Of a stretch of DNA of 64,000 nucleotides, positions 37,501 to 49,976 are shown piece by piece. Both the position numbers and the translations under genes were made by a program. Under the pieces are notes generated by a model, which searched no databases, was not told the origin of the DNA, and worked only from the letters and a program-made list of their open reading frames with translations. Source of the stretch: Vitrella brassicaformis (taxonomy: Eukaryota; Sar; Vitrellaceae); contig CDMY01000204.1 of assembly GCA_001179505.1 (NCBI GenBank), forward strand, positions 54,451-118,450, in the 5' to 3' direction. The first letter of the stretch is position 1. The number at the start of each line of letters is the position of its first letter.

Positions 37501-40500
37501 ATGGTGTCAAGTTCGTCGACGGATTCGAACACAATCCCTCATTGGTGGGCGTCAAGGGCACCGACACAGCTGCCAACGTCGCGCCCGTCGACTTCGATAT
37601 GGGATTCACACTGGCGCCTCCCAGTGAGAAACACCATGTGTGTTTCTGTGGTAAAGGCAGCAGTTGTGTGGAACCGGGTGACTTTCCCGTCACTGTTGGA
37701 AGCATGAAGTTAGAAGGTGTGGTGAAGCCAATGCACTCACATGACATCAGCTGGCTGGATTCTCACTGTGGTATTCAGGACCTCCAAACGGACAAGTGTT
37801 TGGCATTCAATTTGAAGCCCTTATAGATATCGAGGTGGGTCCATTGCACGTCTCGTCCTTGGCTGCTCTTCTTCGAGTTTCGAATCCGCTGTCCAGCCTT
37901 TGGTTCTGGGACCTGCCTTGGCCAATCCGTCCACATTCCTTATCCCCTTTTACGAGGCGTGTGGCGACTCTGCACACCCGTTCGACAATGCGATTACAGA
38001 GCTACCTTCGAAAGGCGACTGTGTGGCCGTGGACACCACGGCAGTCAACATCACCGAATTGGTCGGGCCGTCGAACGTCCACTGGGTGGGAAGCGATGTT
38101 GCCGACACCGAGGGGGATGGAGGGACAGAGTCCTGGCTCTTCTGCCCTTATGGAGGCGGCACCCTCAAAAAGATCGAAACCTACAAAGTACGTGGAGTCC
38201 AAGGGGACATCTGAATTGAACGACTACCACCGTATACCATTCTTGTCGTCTGCAGGTGTGCTTTGTCAACGACATGGCATCCCCGTCGGGTGTGGGCATG
38301 ACGATCGGTTATGTTAACCTTGTCAAGCGGCTGGACATGTGCGGCGACCGCTGCCTCCAGTTCTATTACTGTGAAGAGGATCCCGTGACCGACCTTGGCA
38401 CATGCCGCCCCGTCCTTGGAGACGGCATTAAGACACCGAGTGAAGAATGCGATGATGGTAAAGTCCTGATGCTAGACAGGGCACTCCACAAGGACACGGT
38501 GGTGATTTCGATTGCAGGGAACCTCGACGGAGGTGACGGGTGCAACGGTGTTGGCGAACTTGAGAAGGGCTTCGTCTGCAAGGAAGTGCCTGTCACAGAC
38601 ATCCAGTTCGACGTCGAAAAGGGCCCCCCCCGTCATCTCAGAGTGCTCCATTTCATGCGAAATCAACGACTCAACAACGACCTTCTGCTCCGCATCGGAA
38701 AGCCCCCCGATGAGCATCCTTGTCAGGGTAATGACACATGTGCAGACCGATGTGAGGAGTCATATAGATCATGAGTTTTGCACTGTAGTGCGTGTCTGGC
38801 TGTGACATCCCCCCATCACTGCTGAGTCCCGAATCGTCCCGGCTCTTGCAGCCAGCATCGGCTGCCGGCAAAATGAGCTTGGACCAGGCGAGACTCAGCT
38901 CTGCTTCCCTCTCGGCAGCACTATTATGGTGAGGGGCGGGTTGAAACAATGAGTGGGTGGGACCTCTGGTGTGTCTCTTCTCTTCCTGTTTGTTCCTCAG
39001 GCCAAGGCCGAGTTCATCGACGGCTACCTGGGCATTCGGATCGAGTTCGACCATCCTGTTGCAGTACAGCGGGTCCCCGGGTCGCTCTGGGGAGATTGCA
39101 GGGCTGTGCTAGCAACTGACACCCTGCCCCTTCTGGGAGACCAACCAATATGGTACATACATCGTAAGGCCTTGCATGCGTTAGGCTCAAAAGGCAGGCC
39201 GATCTCTGTGAACACATGTGTATAGTTTCTAGGCGTCAACTCGGTTGTTTGAGATCCAGCTTGGCTCCAGACCAGTCATCAGACTGTTTCATCCGATCAG
39301 CGTCAAGGTACATACAGGGAATGGCTGCGTCTTTGTCTGTCTGCGCTACTGCTCACTTGCGTGTGTGTTGCTGCCTTCATGCACTGAATGGCTCTGAGCA
39401 GGGCGGTGTCCTTCAGCGGCAAGACGCAGTGAAGGCTCTTCCCGCCTGGTCGTACCCTGCTGCAAGACATTCCATCAGGGTCACAGGGTCGGCCGACAAG
39501 GCGCCCTTGCTGCCATCCGTCATCCTCAAGGTATGCCATACCTCCTTCCACCAGCATGTTCTAGGGTGCATACTGATGTAGGGGCCAACAACTGTCAGGT
39601 ACATACACATGGTTCGTCTGTGTCCACACACAAACATACCCCCACACACAACCACACATCCTAGCTCCATCCATGGCGTGTTTCATGCCTAGCTCCTGTG
39701 TCCCCCTCTACATAATCGCGGAAGAAAGCACAGGCCACGCTGGACGAGCCTACAAGAGCGTCAGATGGTACGTACGTATGGATGGCTTCATCGTTTCGTG
39801 ACCCTGCTGATATGTTTGGTGCCTGCAGGAGCTGTGCGGATCCGCTATCGTTGAGCTGTACGACATCCCTATCATCCTTACTCTCATCGGTCTCTTCGCT
39901 CAGCCTCACGGTGCCTGCTGAGACCCTTCACGCGCGCATTGGGGAAATTGCTCAAGCCAACGGACTGGATCGGGTGGACCTCGGAGTCACACTCACACTC
40001 GAGAATTGGATGGGAGAGAGTGCAAGTGGTGAGGAATGGTCTATCTAGAGGGAAAGTCTGCATCCATGCATGCATCGGTTCGTTCGGCACCCCCTCATTC
40101 AGGCACCATATCTACGACTGTCCTCATTGGCCGGCGTGTTCCTATACTTCTCCCCGTCACCGACCAGCTACTCAGCATAGACCCATCGACCACTTTGATG
40201 CTGGAGGTGGCCGTCGCCTCACCGCCGGCAGATGGCCCCTGTGATTCAAGTGGCGACGACAGGATGGTCGAGTGGCGGAGCCAGCCCCAGGTGACCATTC
40301 CCGCCACCACCAACCCCAGAGTCATAACCATGCCTGCGTCTTCGCTTGAACCGGGGGGCTTCTACCAATTTACTGCCGATGCCTTCTTCTCATCCACGCC
40401 CAGTGAGAGGTACGCACGCCAGGTAGACCCATAGCCACCTGATCAGGTGGCTATTCAAGCGCCGGATTTTTACAATGCGGTTGTCCCTCAGAGTATCTAC

Positions 40501-43500
40501 AAGATTCGACGTCAACGTGAATGTGGAATCCCCTCCAGTCGTGAGAGTCAGCGCGCCTGCAGCAGCTTCTGTCGGGTGCACAGTGGTCCTGGATGGGAGC
40601 AAGTCCTATGGCACCACACCAGACGAGCTCACCTACATCTGGTCGTGTGTCGTTGAGGGCGACAGGCAGGGCCGGGCATGCTTCGCCGAATGGGCGGCGA
40701 ACCAAGGGCAGTTCTCGGCTATCGAGCTGGTCCGCACGCTGGCCACCGGCACTTTAGTCATCACCCTCACCGTGAGCACGTCTGTGGGCATGTCGGCCAG
40801 TGAGAGCATCAAGATGTTGGTGTCTGAGGGCGGCGCCCCACCGCCTATCTCCCTCACACCGCTGCCGCCCCAGGTGTCGTCTCAGCTGCCCATCGACCTC
40901 TCGGCCTCCCTCGCACCCACCACTGCCTGCCCTGCCGCCGACGAGTATGTGGGCGCGGGTGATCAGGTCAAGTGGGTCATCGCTGACAGCCTTATGACAA
41001 ACCCGACGGCTCTGAACGCAACGATGACGGCTACCACGACAGCTGGAGGCGTGCAAATGCAGTTGATACTCGGCACCATTCTCCCTGACACACTTTCCCC
41101 AGGCGGTGAGTACGTCGTCCGCCTTGTCGTGTCCTCCATGCCTCTCAGTGACCAGCGGGCCATCTCTGCCGTCACCTCCACCGACGCCGAAGCTGACCTG
41201 TTCATCTTCGATGGGGGTGTGCTGACAGTCAATCGCCCGCCCTTCGGTGGCATTGTCGATGTTAGTCCTACGGAGGGCGCTGCGCTTCTCGATCAATTCA
41301 CCCTCACCAGTGGTGGCTGGCAGGACGATGACCTGCCGCTGCAGTACTCATTCTACGTCGTCGACGCGCAGGTGCGGCAGGAGGCAAAGAGAGAGAAGAC
41401 GATTTTATGTCATAGGAGACTGCCGATATCTATTCGATGCAGGCTGCTGACGACATCAAGACCCATCAAGACCTGCACATTGTGAACGCAACTCTGAGGC
41501 CGTTCGCCCGGTCGAACCGCTTCGTTACAACGTTGCCTGAGGGCTCGTATGTCGTCATTGCGACGTGAGTGATTTGGCTGACGGACTGTACGTCTTTTTC
41601 GGGAGTTGCATTGCTTCTTCCTCGTGTCGTCTTTGGTTCCGTAGGGTCAAGGACACGTACGGAGGTCAGGCCATCGCGAAGAGCACGACTGTCACCGTAT
41701 CGCAGCCAGTGTTTGAACTGGGTAGGTGAGCGGACGCTTGCAGTTGCGAGCTTCTCATGCCGGCCTGCATTGCATACCTGTGTGTGCAGATCGGCTGGAA
41801 GAGCTGCGTGGCATCCTGGAGGGCGCTGACTCGACGTCAGACCCCGCCGCGACCCTCGCGGGTATCGCACAAATCGCACAGATTCTCTCATCGGACACGG
41901 GAACCATTGAGGACGAGACAGAGAGGAGGCTGACGTGGAAAGAGCTCATCAGAGTCTTCTCCATGGTACGGGGCAGGGGCTGGTGGGCTGCGACCAGCGA
42001 GAATGTGTGCGATGCGCATGTATTCATGCAGATGGTGGATGTTTGGAGCACAACTCTCGACGAGGCCGCCGTCAAAATGGAGATGTCGACTGCTCTGTAC
42101 CTTATCGACGGCGCAAGCACGGCCAACGAGCTCGACATTGAGGTGGCAGCCGAGGGAGCACGAGCCGTCAGGAATGCCGTCCGGATCTCCAGCACCATTG
42201 GCGGCGTGACCCTCGATGCCGCCACTGTAGGCGGGGATGTACTCACGGCAAAGCGCACCTTTCTACCTGTGCTTGCTGGCATGCCCATCAGGACCTTTTG
42301 CGGAGCGCAGCGATCCTCATGGCACAGATGGACGACACTCTCTTGAGTGGGCCGAAGGAGATCGCCAACACGACCGTCGACGCCGTGGCGGACGTCATCA
42401 ATGATGTCCGGGCGGCCATGACTGATCTTGGAAATATGCTGGGCGACGATCTGCAGCTGGGCGCAGAGACCACTGTCGCCACGCCAGACATACGCCTCAC
42501 AGTCGCCAAGAGGGACGCAAAGGTAGGGAGGCAAGACAGAACGACTCACCATAGGGCGAGAGGGGATAATTTGTCCGATGTCTGTTGCTGTCGAGTGCAG
42601 TCCCTGTCATCAGAGGGCTACTCATCCGACAGGACGTCCCTGCCGTCTGTTGATCTGGGGGCGCTCACCATCCCGGATGACGAGGTCAGTTTACTCTGCA
42701 GATTGAACCAAGCCAAACTGCGAAAATTCCCCTCTCTTTTCTTCCTTTTTTTTCATTTTCCTTGACTGATGGACTGCTTGAGCAGATCCTGCGCATACAC
42801 CTCGTGCATTTCGCCACCAACCCACACAGATACGAACCAGACACACTTGAGAAAAACGTCAGTCAAGCCGTTATCGCCTTCTCCATCTTGTGAGTGGTCT
42901 CCCCCATCTGCCCCTTTTCTGCCTGTCGATCCGTGTGAAAGCGCATTAGGTGGACTGGACAATGCTGTGTGTGCAATTCTGTGCAGGCGAGAGGACGCCA
43001 CGCCTCTGAAGCTCATCAACATGTCTCAGCCCTTTGAGTTCTCGGCCCATGCGCCGCTGGCCCCTGGTGAGTCCCGGGAGAGGAACGACCCAACCGTATG
43101 CCTCTACTGGGATGAGGGTGCTGAGCTGTGGACGTCCGATGGATGTGTCGCCAACGCAACCCATTCCAATCGGTCTCATATCGTCTGTATGTGCAGCCAT
43201 CTCACCGGTGAGTCTGCAGGATATGGAGAATCGGGATAGATCATGCAGCGGCGGATACGCACATGTGATTCTTCCTTAGACTTCTCGGTCGCACGCGAGG
43301 ACGTCCCGCGCATTGACCTGCTGGAGACAGATGAGTACGGCGCATCCAACGTTGGTGAGGCCGTACCGCACGTCCATGTATGTGTGTGTGGGGGTGACTG
43401 ACAGCTTGACGGCATTGATGTTCAGGTCTGTGGCTGATAATCCTTCTTCTGCTCATCATGGTATTCATTCTCATCATCGCCTACATGAACGACAGGTATG

Positions 43501-46500
43501 TCTGCATCACTGTCTCTCTGACTGACAGCCCGGCCAATGTCTTGTGTGTGTTGATGGCACTACGACATGAGCGACAAAGCGTTGAAGGCCGTGTGGATGC
43601 GCGACAGCACTCTGAGCAAGAAGATCGACCAGTTGGATCGGGACGAACACACATTCGCCTCCAGATGGAACGACTTCATCCTCAATCTCTTCGGCTACCG
43701 GCTTGGGCTGTCCGTCAGGCACCTGCAGGAGTGGAGGTGCGTAAGCTCGAAAGAAAGTATGTATCACTCTGGGCGGCTTGATGCACCTCAGCCCACAACC
43801 AACCCACGAGTGTGTATGGTGTGCGGCGGCAGGTGGTGCAAGTCGTACGCCGACTTCAAGATGACAATGTCTCCTTACCACGGCAAGGAGGCCAGGGAGG
43901 CCCGAGCGTCGCGTCGGCCCACGGCCTACACATACACGCAGCAGCCACGGATATCCACCGACAGCCTCGCTGACGTCCTCACAGACCCGGCAGCACAGGT
44001 GGAACGACAGGCCGGGCCAGACTGATGGATGCATCACACTGTGGTGTACACGGCTGACTTTCCTTTTTTGCTTGATACAGATACCTCTCTCAGGGCGCCG
44101 CCCCAGCGACCGGCGGCAGACGGCTGTCGGTGTGTGGAAGTCCTCCCTGCGGCAGGTGGGTACGCAGTGAGCTTCAAGCTGTCATGCCGTGTAATGCCAC
44201 TCTGTTTGCTTTGCTTCAGGTAGCCCAGTCGCGGCACGAAGAGCAATTCCATGGTACATACATGTACCATGGGCATCCATGTCGCACAGCAATATTATAT
44301 ATTCCCTCTTCTTACCTCCTACAGGCATCGTGCGCATCCAGGCTCTCGCGCGTCTCTTCCTGGGCCGCAAAAGATATCAAGAATACAAGCAATCCAAACA
44401 GGTTGTAGGAGAAATGCGGCCCGGATGGTGCAAGGTTGATGAGAACAACCTCGGTATGAAGACAGCTTTATGACAACGATCTCGTTTCGTTGCAATACCG
44501 ATGTGGTTGTGTCACATACGCATGTGTCAGTGGTTTGGGGGGGCGCCTACCGCGGTCTGGCCGTGGTGAGTGCCGAGTCGGGCGAGAAGACCGTCCTCTT
44601 TCTGCCCTGCAGGGTGTTTGTCGGCCCTGAGAATCTCAGCATCCGCCCCTGGGTCCTCACGCGAACAACAACCCCATTTCTGCAGGGCGAGCCGCACCCG
44701 CTGGCTTCCATCAGCGACATTCACATCGCTGAGGCCGCGGCGGTGGCCCACGATGGTGATTTGCCCATATCGGTGCGGTCGGTATCGAATGCGGACGAGG
44801 AGGGAGAGGAGGGTGCGGGCCAGGAGGCGCAGACCGACGAGCCGAGGGACATCGAGAGGCGAGCGCCCTCGCGCCCCCGGATGTCTGTCATGGTAAGCCG
44901 GTCAAGAAGTGCACGTGTCGGACATTAGCTGAGTGCGTCTCTCCTTGTGTTGTGTCGTGTTGAATGCATAAGGTCCTGGATGTCAAGGACCGTCGTCACC
45001 TCGGGCAGCAGGAGGTGACCGTATCGCAAGAGATGGAGGAGGAGCTCCTCGATGCGGGCGTACTGGTCGAGGACGTCACAGAGAGGGCTCCTCATGAGCT
45101 CTCTCTCAAAGTCGTCCGCAGATCGGCACTCGCCCAAGGCGCCGACAGGCTTGAAGACCTCCGGCTCAGATTTGAAGACCCACAAGTGAGCGCATTGCAA
45201 CAGTGGCGTACGTAGCCATACCAGGACCGGTAGATGGATCCAGACCATTGCCTTGGTGTGCTTCGTGATTGTACCTGTGTGATCAATCAGGTGCCCGAGA
45301 TGATACAATCGTTTGTGGAGGATCGCAAGGCGTCTCTGGCCGCACAAGCCCAGCCTGGCGCCGCCAAGAGCAAGAAAAGCGTAGCGGTCCTTCCTCTGCC
45401 CACCGATGTCAAGGCCATCCCCCGGGCGAGCGTCATGATCAGCACCGACCAGCAGGACGAGGCCCTCATCCAGAAACAACTCGAGCGGATCATCTTTGTC
45501 GAGTGGTCTATGTGGCGGCTCTTCACTTCCCTAATCCGCAGAGAATCGCCCATCGCAAAGGTAGTACGTGCTTCATTTTGGTGCTGCAACGGTGTCTCCC
45601 TGTGTCGGCCAGATGCTGTGTCCCTCGTCGGAGCTCTCTGCAATGCAGAAGAGTCTCACCGCCTTCTCTTACCTCTTCAGCATCCTCGCAATCGCCTCCA
45701 TATTCTTTCTGCTCGCAGAAGATGTAAGCAATGCCTCAACCCAGCCACACACAAAAGAGCACGTGAGAGGTGTGTGTAGGCGTCGTCTGGCCGTATCTTC
45801 TACTTCAACATCGACGAGGACCCCTTCAGGTTCACCGTTATTGGGCTGCTGATCTGGATCGCCTCAATCGTGATCGCACTCCCCGTCCGATTCGCACTTA
45901 TACACGTCTTCAGAAAAAGGGTAAGTCGTTGCTTTCATGCCCACAAATCGATCGCGATCGCTGCGGCAATGGGCGGCTTGTGCAGGTGCCCACCCCGGCA
46001 GGCTATCCGGAATACAAGGAGTATTCTGCCAAGGTATCCACCCAAGAGACCGACCGACCGACAGCACACCATTTGAATGTGTGTCAGCCTGGTTCGGACG
46101 TGGTAGCTTTGCAGCGGTGGCGCCGCGCGCCAATGACAGAGGCGGAAAAGGACTCGACAGTCACGTCATGGCGATTCGTCGAACTAATCGGGTGAGCAGG
46201 CACACACACGTGTGTCTCTCTCTGTCCCTGGTGTTTCGATTCTGTGCGTATGTGTCCATGTATGTGTGTGTGTGTGTAGGCGGCTGTTCGCGTGTGTGCG
46301 CATCATCGTCTGCGTGGGCATTGTCATGAGCTTCACGATAGTGTCGGCTCCTTCGATCGATGAAATTAGGCAGTGGTTCCTGGGAAGTGTGCTTTATCTG
46401 GCGCTATACATGATCGTTTGGCCCGCAGTACAGGTCATCACGCTCTTCATCATCCTGCGAAGCGCCCTCGGTACGTATAGGTTGCATCCACCTCCTCTAA

Positions 46501-47253
46501 GTTGCGCACCTACCTACCTGTGCGTCTGTGTGTTCATGTGTGTGTCAGCGTCTGGTGTGTTTGATGGGCTGCTGTCTGCGGTGCCTCGTCTGTATGATTT
46601 CTCGGCCCTGCGGCACAGGACGGCCGATGATGTCGAGCAAGACATGATAGTCTTCGAACGGTGAGCGAGAGGCCTGTCTACCCGCCCGCCCCACGCCGCC
46701 GCATACACACACAGAAAACTCCTGAATGGATGTGTGTGTGTCTGCCCACACAGGCGCGACACGGCCATGACGGCCCCGGACGTCAAAGAAGAGGAGGAGA
46801 AGCCCGGGAAGCCCCGGCAGACGCCACGTGTGAGCCGGATTGTGTCGGTGTTCCTCAAAGAGGGCCCAAAGCTGTCAGTCTTCCACCCCCCCGACCAGCG
46901 GAGGTCCATCCTGCAACAGGAGGCCGTCCAGCGACGCTCCGCTCCCTCTTCGCACCGCAAGAGGACCAACAGGAGCCTCCGCCCAGCCCCGCAAGTCGCG
47001 ATTCTCGCTGTTCTGCCCCATCGCTGCGCCCCAGGTGCAGCACGTGCCCCTCGATGACAGCGCCCGCCCCTCAGTGTTCCAAGGAGAGGAAGAGCAGCAG
47101 CGAGCGTCCGTGGTAACGACGGCCAGCCGTGTTCGTGCGGCCTCGTCGCTGTTCGGCGGCCCCAGGGCAGAAGACGAGGCAAAGCCGCGCCCATCGATCT
47201 TCAAACACAAGGATCGCATGTCTGTCGCCCTCACAGAGCCGCAGGCTCCATAG
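31598..47253 (+). CDS. polycystin-1-like receptor B: CWC modules, PKD/REJ, GAIN/GPS, IQ, multi-TM
   Basis: ATG 31598 opens a signal peptide (FTLIQGTLLAALLTHL). About eleven related modules follow (31680-37700), each ending GGVYLLCW|C or a variant, with CxAGxxCTITINGTG in the middle. Next come a DUF4215-like unit (38400-38580; SEECDDG...GDGCNG) and a PKD/REJ region (about 40510-41370; GCTVVLDGSKSYG, YIWSC). A GAIN-like helical region leads to GPS (43090-43206; CLYWDEG...CMCSHLT). TM1 follows (LIILLLLIMVFILII), then an IQ motif (VRIQALARLFLGRKRY, about 44330) and a loop with FVEWSMWRLFTSLIRR. Further TM segments reach about 46460, and a Ser/Arg-rich basic tail ends at the TAG near 47251. The loop aligns with EYVEWSAPKMFKEVCRR of receptor A, so the two are paralogues, although their outer halves differ entirely. 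About 40 introns; exon ends are approximate. Confidence 0.75.
31881..32344 (+). repeat. 464-bp duplicated block, copy 1
   Basis: This is nearly identical to 33218-33681 and the same length, including a full intron (from 32075) with its GGCA tract. It runs from GTTTTGGAACCG to AATGGCACAG. Here the block joins the upstream exon directly with no intron. In the other copy an intron lies exactly at the join. Confidence 0.8.
32411..32440. repeat. (TATC)n microsatellite in an intron of receptor B
   Basis: About seven TATC units lie between the coding blocks of two modules. Confidence 0.9.
33218..33681 (+). repeat. 464-bp duplicated block, copy 2
   Basis: This is the partner of 31881-32344. It starts at the first base after a splice acceptor (CACTCAG), while copy 1 has no intron at that point. 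It is part of receptor B. Confidence 0.8.
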
Positions 47254-48533
47254 AGGGGAAAGTGAGAGGCAATAAGCCATTGAGTTGTCTCGAGTATAGA
47301 CCATTTAGGTGTCTTCAGTAGAAGTAGATAGGGAGCGCTTTGTGTGTGGAGTGTTCGCCTTTATGCTTAGACCCGATGTAGTCGATTGTGTGCCAGCCAG
47401 AGGCCGTGTGACATTCATTTCATATGGGGCCATATCTTTCCTTTCTGACGGACTAGCGCATCGCTCGCCAGTCGATGACGTTCGTTTAGCCCACGGCGGT
47501 CGCCCCGCCCCCCGTGTCTCTCTCACTGAGTCTGCACACCACACACGCAGGGCACTGCAGTGAGCAGACACACACACACACGCACACACCACACGAATGC
47601 TGAGGTCACCAAAATTCCCTTCGTCTGTCGAGGGCGTCGCTGCGATGCACTCAGTCAGACAGACCGACACTAATGCGAATCGCTCCCGCACTCGCGAGTA
47701 CCACACCAACTGAGATCATTTCACCTGAGGGGGGCTGGCCGGCAAAACACTGCCGGCCCTGCCTTTCTATCACAATCAACGCACGTACGTCACACACACA
47801 CGTGCGCATCGCTACGATCCCAATCGCCCGGCCGCTCGGTGTCTCACTTGGCCACACACACCAGCAAGAAAAGGAGAGGACGCAGCCGCACAGTCAGTGT
47901 GCTCACACACTGATGGCCGTTGTGTGTCGTCGACCGGGCTGATGAAGAAAAAAATCAGTGAATGCCCAAAGAGATAGAGGCAGACAGTGACCTCCCCCCT
48001 ATTCACCCATTGTGTGTGGTGGGACACGTAGTTACATCATAAAGCAAAAAGATAACACTTCTACACACACGCATTCAAAAGTACATGTATGCCGACGCAC
48101 ACACCAACAGCAAGGAACAAAACGATAGTAAGAACAACCAAGCACACACACACACACACACATACATTCAAGGAAGCCCCTCGGCCCCTCGGTGCCTCAC
48201 TCAGCCCCTCACTGATTTCGTCATTCGGAGAGTAAGAGAAGATCAGTCAGTGACCTCCACACGTACCAGTATACCAGAAAGTGAGGAGTGGGTCGGTAAG
48301 ACAAGCTCGTCCCCGAGAGCATTCCTCTCGGCACCGCCCGTTTTCGCCTGCCTCTGACTCTGATTGTCGAGCTGACGTTGTGTGAATTGCATGGGCGGCG
48401 GCAACAAGTGCGCAGAACTCATCACCACACTCGCCAGCCAACCGGCCAGCTATGCATGGAGTGAATGGATAGATTGACCTGTCTGTGTGTCTGTGTGTCT
48501 ATGGATGCAGCAAAAAGAGTCGACATCCGTCCC
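47254..48533. other. spacer holding the left inverted-repeat arm
   Basis: No coding frame is supported. Most of it (47303-48073) is the arm listed separately. The remaining 460 bp up to the stop of the minus-strand lectin gene is CA-rich and holds its 3' end. Confidence 0.6.
47303..48073. repeat. large inverted repeat, left arm (about 0.77 kb)
   Basis: It matches the reverse complement of 51942-52696 over its whole length, with scattered substitutions and small indels. For example, AGTCGATGACGTTCGTTTAG pairs with the segment near 52515, and the segment ending CTTCTACACACACGCA pairs with that near 51942. No open frame is conserved. The arm lies 461 bp beyond the stop codon of the minus-strand lectin gene. 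Confidence 0.85.
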
Positions 48534-49828
48534 TTAGGTGGACGTCCCAGCAGCCGCTTCAGGCCCTCCATATCTCCACCGCTTGAGCGACCGCCCGACA
48601 GGCTCCTTCTCGCAGATGGACCGGAAGATCCGGGCGGGGTTGTCTGCCGCCGAACAGGGCTCGTCGCCCCACACGCCGTTCTCAGAGGGCAGGGCGAAGC
48701 GGGGCGGGTGCGCCACCGCTATGTAATATGCACACCGCTGATTCTCGTTGTCCCAATTGTCAGGCTGAACCACCTACAGGAAGGAAGGAAGGAAGGAAGG
48801 AAGGAAGCAGCACACAACAAGCTTTGAGTCGCTCTTCGATCAACCACTGCAATAATCACTCACTTACCCATTGGCTGTACCAAAAGGTCCCTCCAAAGTA
48901 GAATGGCGCGTCTGTGCCGTCGATAAACTGCCACGCGGCGGGGTTTGTGCTGTCCCGTCCGGGAACAAACCCCTACACATACGCACATACACACACACAC
49001 ACATACGTACGTATCCACAGGCGCAGCAAAACAGGAGAGAGGGAGGGTTACACTAACAGGCCATGGATACGCATGTGTCGTTCCCCTGCTTACGGGCTTC
49101 ATTTCGACGCCGATGAACCACTGCGTGTGCTGTGATATGGTCGCCTTCATACTGGCTTCCAACACCAAAGCCTTCAGAGTCGCCATTTCAGCCTGCACAC
49201 GTTCAAACAAGCAGGCAACACACGGATGATTCGTAATTCCCTCAGCCATCAGAGCATTTGCCGTCCGTCGGTGGCTCTGTGCGTTGCTTACCTGGTTCCG
49301 TGGCATTGCGAGGTGTGCTCCCATGGATTCACAGTGGTTCCTGGCCGAGTACCAGTCCATGAGGCGAAAGACACGTAGATAACAACGCCCGCTGGCGAAA
49401 ATCCATCCGCCCCCCCCGCACTCGCCACTCCCACCACGAGGGGGAACCGCGGGTGCTGCTTGATGTCCAGGAGGGGCAGGTGCTGGTGCTGGTGCTTGTT
49501 CTGGTAGTGGTGGTGGGGGTGCCCAGTGTGGTGGCGGAGGCGCAGGGGCGGGTGCCGCCGGCGGCCCTGATTTCATCCACCCACAAACATCGCAGACACA
49601 TCAGCATGAGGCAGGCCGATGATAAAAGGACGAATCAACTCGAGCAAATGAGAGTCGAGCTCTGCTGGGCTGCCTGCCTGCCTGTACTGTTGGTTGTTGT
49701 CTGCCCTATATGACGTGGATAGTCTCATGTATGTCCGTGTGCCTACCTTGGGCAAGTAGCGGCATCCAGCATATGAGGAGCACGCCCACCAGCGCAGGGA
49801 TCAGTCCATTGACTCTCCCGCAGGCCAT
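48534..49828 (-). CDS. secreted C-type lectin-domain protein, paralogue 1
   Basis: Five exons (49828-49747, 49566-49292, 49192-49094, 48972-48868, 48764-48534) join in frame to 263 residues. It starts with a signal peptide (GLIPALVGVLLICWMPLLAQ), then a Pro/Ala-rich stalk. One C-lectin fold follows: GRCYLRVFRLMDWYSARNHC, GAHLAMPR, WFIGVEMKP, FIDGTDAPFYFGG, then WGDEPC...SICEKEP with the closing Cys pair. No EPN or QPD calcium-sugar motif was seen, so sugar binding is not assured. Its start is 148 bp from that of the plus-strand paralogue, suggesting a shared promoter. A (GGAA)n tract sits in its last intron (48779-48807). Confidence 0.85.
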
Positions 49829-49976
49829 CGTCACCCACACGACTCTCGTGGAAAACTACCCTTCGTACATGGTGGTAAATTCGACGAGCCGTTTGACCAA
49901 CCGCCGTTGCTACGTTGTACCAACAGGCGCTCCAGAATCGCCCTTTTTCGCGTCCTTCGTGCGTCGTGTAGAGTAG
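49829..49976. promoter_or_regulatory. 148-bp bidirectional promoter of the lectin pair
   Basis: Only 148 bp separate the two divergent start codons, so both leaders and core promoters must lie here or overlap the coding starts. No distinct box is obvious. Confidence 0.6.

Larger units (their letters stand above)
31680..37710 (+). repeat. tandem array of about eleven Cys-rich '-CWC' modules
   Basis: Within receptor B the ending Y/F-x-[LIV]-C-[WF] recurs near 32074, 32714, 33412, 33946, 34590, 35057, 35623, 36340, 36721, 37201 and 37648. It is followed by C-x(5-10)-CD-x(6)-F-x(5)-G-L-x-I-x-GP. In many units an intron splits the Trp codon as TG|G (for example after 32074, 33412, 33946, 35057, 36340 and 36721). 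The repeated phase shows that the array grew by duplicating exon-intron units. Confidence 0.8.

Noticed and set aside
43507-44037. Minus-strand frame of 176 residues
   Set aside because: It lies across coding exons of receptor B whose plus-strand frames carry the recognisable sequence.
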